This document shows, piece by piece, positions 6,089 through 10,002 of a stretch of DNA of 10,002 nt (position 1 is the first letter of the stretch; every line of letters begins with the position of its first letter). Made by a program: the position numbers and the translations under genes. The notes below the pieces were generated by a model. It was not told the origin of the DNA and searched no databases. It worked only from the letters and a program-made list of their open reading frames with translations. The stretch comes from Peptococcaceae bacterium (GTDB lineage: Bacteria; Bacillota; Peptococcia; Peptococcales; Peptococcaceae). The stretch lies in contig CAAEKP010000117.1 of NCBI GenBank assembly GCA_900756555.1, forward strand, positions 1-10,002, written 5' to 3'.

Positions 6089-8374
6089 ATGTTTGAACTG
6101 ACACAACAGTCGCTGCATCAGTGGGAGGCGCTCTGTACTCAGGATCAGCCGCCCTATTGCGCCGCTGCCTGCCCGCTTCACCTGGACGGCAAAGGTCTGT
6201 GCGCTGCGGTGGAAAAAGGGAATTTTGCCAAAGGACGAGAGATTGTTGAAAAATATATAGTGCTGCCGCACACGCTGGCAGCGGTGTGTGAAGCGCCCTG
6301 CCGCAGTAAATGCCGCCGCAGGGAAGCAGGCGATTCCTTGCAGCTGCAATTATTGGAACAGGCCTGCATGACTTACGGCAAAAAAAAGCAGACGGGCAGC
6401 CGTCTGGCGTTTATCCGCAAAAAGGCGGAAAAGATTGCAGTGGTGGGCGCTGGTATGGCAGGGCTTTGCACTGCGCTGGAACTGGGCGGCAGAGGCTATG
6501 CGGTAACTTTGTTTGAAAAGGCGGCGGAGGCTGGCGGTCGTTTGCTGCAAGTGCCGGAAACACAGTTAGCTCCCGCGGATTTTGAAAAGGACTTAAAAAA
6601 GCTGAACCAGTTGGGAATCCTGCTGGAAACAGCACATACCGTGGATGAAGCGGAATTACAGAGCTTATTGGCGCAGTACGATGCTGTCTATGTGTCGGCG
6701 GCGGCAGTAGAAACAATCGCCCTGGATGTCACGATTGACCGTACCACTTTAGCGGCCAATGTGGATAAATTATTTGCCGGCAATACTGTGCAGGGAGCGC
6801 AAAGCTTTATTGCGGATGCCAGCGATGGCAAAAAAGCGGCCATTTCCATTGAGCGCTATTTGCAGAAAGCGTCACTGACGCTGAAGCGGGAACAGGAGGG
6901 TGTGTTTGAATCTAAATTGTTCACCCGCACAGAGCAGGTGGCACCGCTGGCGGCAGTACAGCCGCAGGAACTGCGTTACACGGAAGCGGAGGCGCAACAG
7001 GAGGCGGAGCGCTGTATTCAGTGCCGCTGCACCGAATGTCTGGATGCCTGCGCGTTTTTGCGGCACTATAAGCGCTATCCCCGCTTATATGCCAGAGAAG
7101 TGTTCAATAACTCCACCATTGTGATGGGCATTCATGGCGCCAATGGGCTCATTAATTCCTGTAGCTTATGCGGGCAATGCAAAGTAGTATGTCCCAATGG
7201 TTTTGATATGAGTGAAATCTGCAAAGTAGCCCGGGAAGATATGGTAACGCGAGGTAAGATGCCGCCGTCTGCCCATGATTTTGCGCTGATGGACATGGCT
7301 TTCAGCAACGGGGAGGATTATTTTTTCGCGCGCCATCAGCCGGGCAGAACAGAAAGCCGTTACGCCTTGTTCCCAGGCTGTCAGATGGGCGCGTCTATGC
7401 CGGATATGGTGCAGCGGGTTTATGAAGATTTGACGCAGCGTTTAGAAGGCGGCGTGGGGTTAATTTTGGGCTGCTGCGGTGCGATTGCCGACTGGGCCGG
7501 TGAGCAGCCGTTGCTGCGGCAGGAGCTGGAGAAAATTCGTGCCGCCTGGCAGCAGCTGGGGGAACCGCAGATGATTACCCTGTGTCCAAGTTGTTATAAA
7601 ACATTTCAGCAGGCGGATATTCCCGCTGTGGGCATTCTTGATGTACTGCAACAGATTGGCCTGCCTGAGGTAATACCGCAGCAGAGCGGCGTATTGGCAG
7701 TGCATGATGCCTGCACTGCCCGTTTTGACCGAAACCTGCAGGATAACGTGCGTGCCCTGGCGCAGCAAGTTGGCTACCGGATAGAAGAACTGCCATATTC
7801 CAGAGAAAAAACCCATTGCTGCGGCTATGGCGGTTTAACCAGTCTGGTGAATCGGGAAGTCAGTGCAGAAACGGTGCAGCAGTGCATCAGCCAGAGCAGC
7901 GCCGATTATTTAACTTACTGTGTCAATTGCCGGGATCAGTTCCGCAGTCAGGGAAAAACCGCCCGGCATATATTAGAACTGCTCTATGGACTGGATGACC
8001 ATGCTGTGGCGGACATCAGTACGCGGCGAATAAACCGGCAGCGGCTAAAATATAAATTGCGCAGAGAAATCTGGGGGGAAGAATTGATGATGCCAGAGCC
8101 AAAAATCAAATACAGCATCAGCGATACGGTGCGTCAGCAACTCAATGACCGCATGATACTGGAAACCGATATTGTACAAATTTTGGAACACGCCGATGCC
8201 ACCAATGAAATGATTTATGATAAATCCAAACAGGCTTATTACAGCAGTATGCGTATCGGCAATGTTACCTTCTGGATTGTATTTACCAGAGAAGATGACG
8301 TGTATGTGGTGCAGAATGCCTATAGTCATCGTATGAGTTTTGAGGAGTGTGATGTAGATGGCGCAGTACTATGA
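6089..8374 (+). CDS. FAD/Fe-S oxidoreductase with two CCG (HdrB-like) modules
   Basis: The 761-residue protein is a multidomain cytoplasmic electron carrier. Residues 1-95 form a GltD/DPD-type N-terminal Fe-S domain (C16, C24, C28, C67, C71, C75). An FAD-binding GAGMAG lies at 120-125. The flavin region ends in a shortened FAG....G..SFIADASDGKKAA segment (229-251) without a second GxGxxG for NAD(P). Cys clusters follow at C309/C312/C314/C317/C321 and a classic CxxCxxCxxxCP at C358-C368. Two CCG modules come next: C431, C462-C463, C499, C502, and C542, C577-C578, C611, C614. Residues 668-761 are an extra domain. CCG modules in heterodisulfide reductase HdrB hold noncubane [4Fe-4S] clusters. 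I recall the family name 'pyridine nucleotide-disulfide oxidoreductase/dicluster-binding protein' beside Mop genes. It probably accepts electrons from Mop (inference). AAGGAGGGG gives a strong start. The last 17 bases overlap the next gene. Confidence 0.9.
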   Translation: MFELTQQSLHQWEALCTQDQPPYCAAACPLHLDGKGLCAAVEKGNFAKGREIVEKYIVLPHTLAAVCEAPCRSKCRRREAGDSLQLQLLEQACMTYGKKKQTGSRLAFIRKKAEKIAVVGAGMAGLCTALELGGRGYAVTLFEKAAEAGGRLLQVPETQLAPADFEKDLKKLNQLGILLETAHTVDEAELQSLLAQYDAVYVSAAAVETIALDVTIDRTTLAANVDKLFAGNTVQGAQSFIADASDGKKAAISIERYLQKASLTLKREQEGVFESKLFTRTEQVAPLAAVQPQELRYTEAEAQQEAERCIQCRCTECLDACAFLRHYKRYPRLYAREVFNNSTIVMGIHGANGLINSCSLCGQCKVVCPNGFDMSEICKVAREDMVTRGKMPPSAHDFALMDMAFSNGEDYFFARHQPGRTESRYALFPGCQMGASMPDMVQRVYEDLTQRLEGGVGLILGCCGAIADWAGEQPLLRQELEKIRAAWQQLGEPQMITLCPSCYKTFQQADIPAVGILDVLQQIGLPEVIPQQSGVLAVHDACTARFDRNLQDNVRALAQQVGYRIEELPYSREKTHCCGYGGLTSLVNREVSAETVQQCISQSSADYLTYCVNCRDQFRSQGKTARHILELLYGLDDHAVADISTRRINRQRLKYKLRREIWGEELMMPEPKIKYSISDTVRQQLNDRMILETDIVQILEHADATNEMIYDKSKQAYYSSMRIGNVTFWIVFTREDDVYVVQNAYSHRMSFEECDVDGAVL
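8073..8089 (+). promoter_or_regulatory. Possible internal ribosome site and in-frame ATG
   Basis: GGGGGGAAG (8073-8081) precedes an ATG at 8087, which is in frame with the large flavoprotein (codon 667) and lies exactly at the start of its C-terminal domain. Internal initiation would yield a separate 95-residue copy of that domain, ending at 8374. This is only a sequence-based possibility. Confidence 0.25.
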
Positions 8375-8573
8375 ATCCATTGACCCCAACGGGCAGTTAA
8401 TCTGCCAAAAATGCGGCGTTCCCTTTGAAAAAATGGAAGTGACGCTGGCCTACATGGGCAACAGCTTTCCTGTAGAATTGCCGCGCTGTCCTGTTTGCAA
8501 AATGGTATATGTGCCGGAGGATTTGGCTTTGGGCAAAATTCTGCGGGTAGAAAAATCATTGGAGGATAAATAA
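8358..8573 (+). CDS. Small double-CxxC redox or zinc-ribbon protein (71 aa)
   Basis: The 71-residue product has two CxxC pairs, CQKC (C16, C19) and CPVC (C44, C47), separated by a strand-rich core (VTLAYMGNSFPVELPRCPVC) and followed by VYVPEDLALGK. This is a rubredoxin or zinc-ribbon-like arrangement that could bind one iron or zinc. From memory it fits a small family named 'DVU_1557 family redox protein' found next to Mop-type clusters. The name is a label rather than a proven function. The start overlaps the flavoprotein gene by 17 bases, with GAGGAG ten bases upstream, and the stop overlaps the methyltransferase start, so translation is probably coupled. A one-electron carrier between Mop and the flavoprotein is one possible job; a structural zinc protein in enzyme assembly is another. 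Confidence 0.85.
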   Translation: MAQYYESIDPNGQLICQKCGVPFEKMEVTLAYMGNSFPVELPRCPVCKMVYVPEDLALGKILRVEKSLEDK

Positions 8574-9199
8574 TGACGGCCTCCTGTCTGCATCCCGGCG
8601 GGCTGGACTTTACGGCACAGCTGGTGCAATCTGCCGCTGTGCCCGCGGGGGCGGCGGTGCTGGATGCAGGCTGCGGTGCCGGGCAGACCGTAGCGTGGCT
8701 GATGCAGCAAGGGTTTGCTGCGGCTGGCATTGATAAAGAGCCGGCAAAGTTGACCGCGCAAATTTGTCAGGGCGATTTGCGGCAGATGCCTTACGCCGAC
8801 GAAACTTTTGCGGCGGTGCTCAGCGAATGTACCGCCTTTATCTGCGGCGATACAGCCGCCATGCTGCGGGAGTGTTACCGCGTATTAGAGCAGGATGGCT
8901 GGTTATTGCTGGCAGACGTATACTTTGATGAACAACGGGCGCTGCCTGTTTTTGCCGACGGGCGGCCTGTGACGATGGCGCAATGGAGGCAGTTACTGGA
9001 ACAGAATCAATTTACAATAAAGAAGACAGAAGATGTATCGGCTGCCTGGAAACCGTTTGTTATTGCGCAGCTTTGGGCCGGACGCACATTGGAAGAACTG
9101 TGGGGCGGCTGTTTGGCTGACAGACAGACAAACGCGGCGCAATATAAGCCCAACTATTTTTTGCTGTGGGCGCAGAAGGGAGAGAACAAGGATGGATGA
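8573..9199 (+). CDS. Class I SAM-dependent methyltransferase
   Basis: The 208-residue product has a Rossmann methyltransferase core. SAM-binding motif I is VLDAGCGAGQT (29-39), followed by the acidic GIDKE (52-56), GDLRQMPY (67-74), FAAVLSECTAFICGD (79-93) and the RVLEQDGWLLLADVYF motif (104-118). Residues 120-208 form a variable C-terminal part with the ending YKPNYFLLWAQ. The layout resembles UbiE/MenG-like methyltransferases (about 200-250 residues). I recall a specific label, 'DVU_1556 family methyltransferase', for members in Mop clusters. The substrate is unknown; its constant company with a molybdoenzyme suggests a cofactor, thiol or metal species, but that is a guess. The ATG shares its A with the TAA of the preceding gene (TAATG), with GGAGG seven bases upstream, so translation is coupled. 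The 3' end overlaps the next gene by eight bases. Confidence 0.9.
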   Translation: MTASCLHPGGLDFTAQLVQSAAVPAGAAVLDAGCGAGQTVAWLMQQGFAAAGIDKEPAKLTAQICQGDLRQMPYADETFAAVLSECTAFICGDTAAMLRECYRVLEQDGWLLLADVYFDEQRALPVFADGRPVTMAQWRQLLEQNQFTIKKTEDVSAAWKPFVIAQLWAGRTLEELWGGCLADRQTNAAQYKPNYFLLWAQKGENKDG

Positions 9200-9635
9200 A
9201 CAACAGGATATGATGATGCGTATGCTGGAACTGACCGCACAGGGATATGCCTGTAGCCAGATTTTATTGCTGCTGGCTATGGAGCTGAGCGGCGAAGAAA
9301 ACAGCGGTGTGGTGCGCACCATGGCAGCATTGAACGAAGGTATGTGCGGCACAGGCCGTCTTTGCGGCTGTCTGACCGGCGGCAGCTGCCTGCTGGCTTA
9401 CTTTGCCGGCAAAGGCTTAGATGCAGAAGAACTGGAACATCCGGCTTTTCGCAAAATGGTGGCGGATTTTTCCGCCTGGTTTGAGGAAACCTGGGCGCAG
9501 CCCTTTGGCGGCGCAAATTGCGATGATATTTTAGAGGACAACGCAGCCAACCGCATGATTCGCTGCCCGGAAATTGTGCAGTCGTCCTTTGAAAAATGTC
9601 TGGAGCTGCTGGAGGAAAACGGATGTCTGGAATAA
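9192..9635 (+). CDS. C_GCAxxG_C_C-type Cys-rich protein (147 aa)
   Basis: I place the start at ATG 9192, preceded by AAGGGAGAG (9176-9184). An open frame continues upstream into the methyltransferase gene but has no ribosome site. The 147-residue product matches the C_GCAxxG_C_C family pattern: a GYACSQ motif (C21), a GMCGTGRLCGCLTGGSC core (C52, C58, C60, C66), and C-terminal cysteines at C110 (GANCDD), C125 (IRCPE) and C136. The signature GCAxxG appears here as GCLTGG. Such proteins are predicted to be helical and to hold a redox or metal centre, with the biochemical role unproved. From memory the version beside Mop is called 'DVU_1555 family C-GCAxxG-C-C protein'. It overlaps the methyltransferase by eight bases and the NTP transferase by 13, so it is part of one translationally coupled unit. 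No signal peptide is seen. Confidence 0.88.
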   Translation: MDEQQDMMMRMLELTAQGYACSQILLLLAMELSGEENSGVVRTMAALNEGMCGTGRLCGCLTGGSCLLAYFAGKGLDAEELEHPAFRKMVADFSAWFEETWAQPFGGANCDDILEDNAANRMIRCPEIVQSSFEKCLELLEENGCLE

Positions 9636-10002
9636 AGGCGGCAGGGCTGATTACCGCTGCTGGAATGTCCTCCCGTATGGGAGCCTTCAAGCCGCTGCTG
9701 GATTTAGATGGCAAGCCGCTGATTTGCCGCACGGCGGAGAGTCTGTTGCAGGGCGGCGCCACCCAGGTGGTGGTGGTTACCGGGCTCAACGGCGCTGCTG
9801 TGCAGCAGGCGCTGAAGGAGTATTCCCAGGTGACGGTACTGCACAATGCGGCCTACGAAACCACAGCCATGTATGATTCCCTCTGCCTGGGTTTGCGGCA
9901 ATTACAGCAGTATGATGCTGTTTTATTTTTGCCCGGCGATGTGCCCTGTGTCCGCTCAGAAACGGTGCGCTGCCTGCTGGAGCAATGGCAGGAGCAGCGG
10001 CC
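9623..10002 (+). CDS. MobA/MocA-like nucleotidyltransferase, partial (cut by window end)
   Basis: The gene starts at ATG 9623 inside the end of the preceding gene, with GGAGG seven bases upstream, and stays open to the window end (126 complete codons). The N-terminus carries the MobA-like NTP-transferase signature GLITAAGMSSRMGAFKPLL (8-26), with the residues expected for nucleotide binding (AAG..SRMG and the Lys). VVVVTG follows at 49-54, then LFLPGDVPCV (101-110), with the metal-binding Asp in GD. This group includes MocA, which joins CTP to molybdopterin to make the cytosine dinucleotide cofactor used by Mop-type enzymes, so the likely role is cofactor completion for the enzyme upstream (inference). 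MobA (GTP) or another sugar-phosphate NTP transferase cannot be excluded from this part. I recall the label 'DVU_1551 family NTP transferase' for members in this context. Confidence 0.88.
   Translation, partial: MSGIKAAGLITAAGMSSRMGAFKPLLDLDGKPLICRTAESLLQGGATQVVVVTGLNGAAVQQALKEYSQVTVLHNAAYETTAMYDSLCLGLRQLQQYDAVLFLPGDVPCVRSETVRCLLEQWQEQR

Noticed and set aside
9033..9191. Longer start for the C_GCAxxG_C_C-type protein inside the methyltransferase gene
   Set aside because: The extra residues are Arg-rich shadow translation of the methyltransferase. ATG 9192 has AAGGGAGAG upstream and gives the usual family length.

Overview
The window looks like a chromosomal segment from an anaerobic, low-to-mid GC bacterium of the Bacillota. 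A Negativicutes-type organism is my best guess from codon style, strong AAGGAGG-type ribosome sites and gene content, but no phylogenetic marker settles it. The genes are tightly packed. No gene-free stretch reaches 300 bases (the largest gaps are 2545-2730 and 3118-3286), and I see no mobile element, CRISPR array, rRNA or origin.

Layout. (1) 1-420: a tRNA-Gly(GCC) with its own terminator, a 65-residue Cys-containing small protein on the + strand, and a bidirectional terminator. (2) 433-3117, minus strand: a molybdopterin-binding MoeA/MogA-type protein with an unusual Cys-rich tail, an XdhC/CoxI-family molybdoenzyme maturation protein, and an unrecognised 128-residue protein. (3) 3287-6025, plus strand, divergent from the 128-residue gene: a 912-residue molybdenum aldehyde oxidoreductase of the Desulfovibrio gigas Mop type. 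It has two [2Fe-2S] domains and a Mo-cofactor domain but no FAD domain. (4) After an intrinsic terminator, a compact run of overlapping plus-strand genes at 6089-10002: a large FAD/Fe-S/CCG-domain redox protein, a 71-residue double-CxxC protein, a SAM methyltransferase, a C_GCAxxG_C_C-type Cys-rich protein, and a MobA/MocA-like nucleotidyltransferase cut by the window end.

How the genes work together (inference). Mop-type enzymes carry molybdopterin cytosine dinucleotide. XdhC-type, molybdopterin-binding and MocA-like proteins are the expected maturation and cofactor-supply genes, so the locus seems to encode an aldehyde-oxidising enzyme with its own maturation kit. The enzyme lacks an FAD/NAD domain and must pass electrons elsewhere. 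The adjacent 761-residue protein is the obvious candidate electron partner. From memory, the order Mop / dicluster flavoprotein / small redox protein / methyltransferase / C-GCAxxG-C-C protein / NTP transferase matches a conserved set in Desulfovibrio vulgaris (around DVU_1551-DVU_1559) whose accessory members have only family names. This set is the most interesting content of the window. Its substrate, electron path and the roles of the methyltransferase and small Cys proteins are, to my knowledge, not established.
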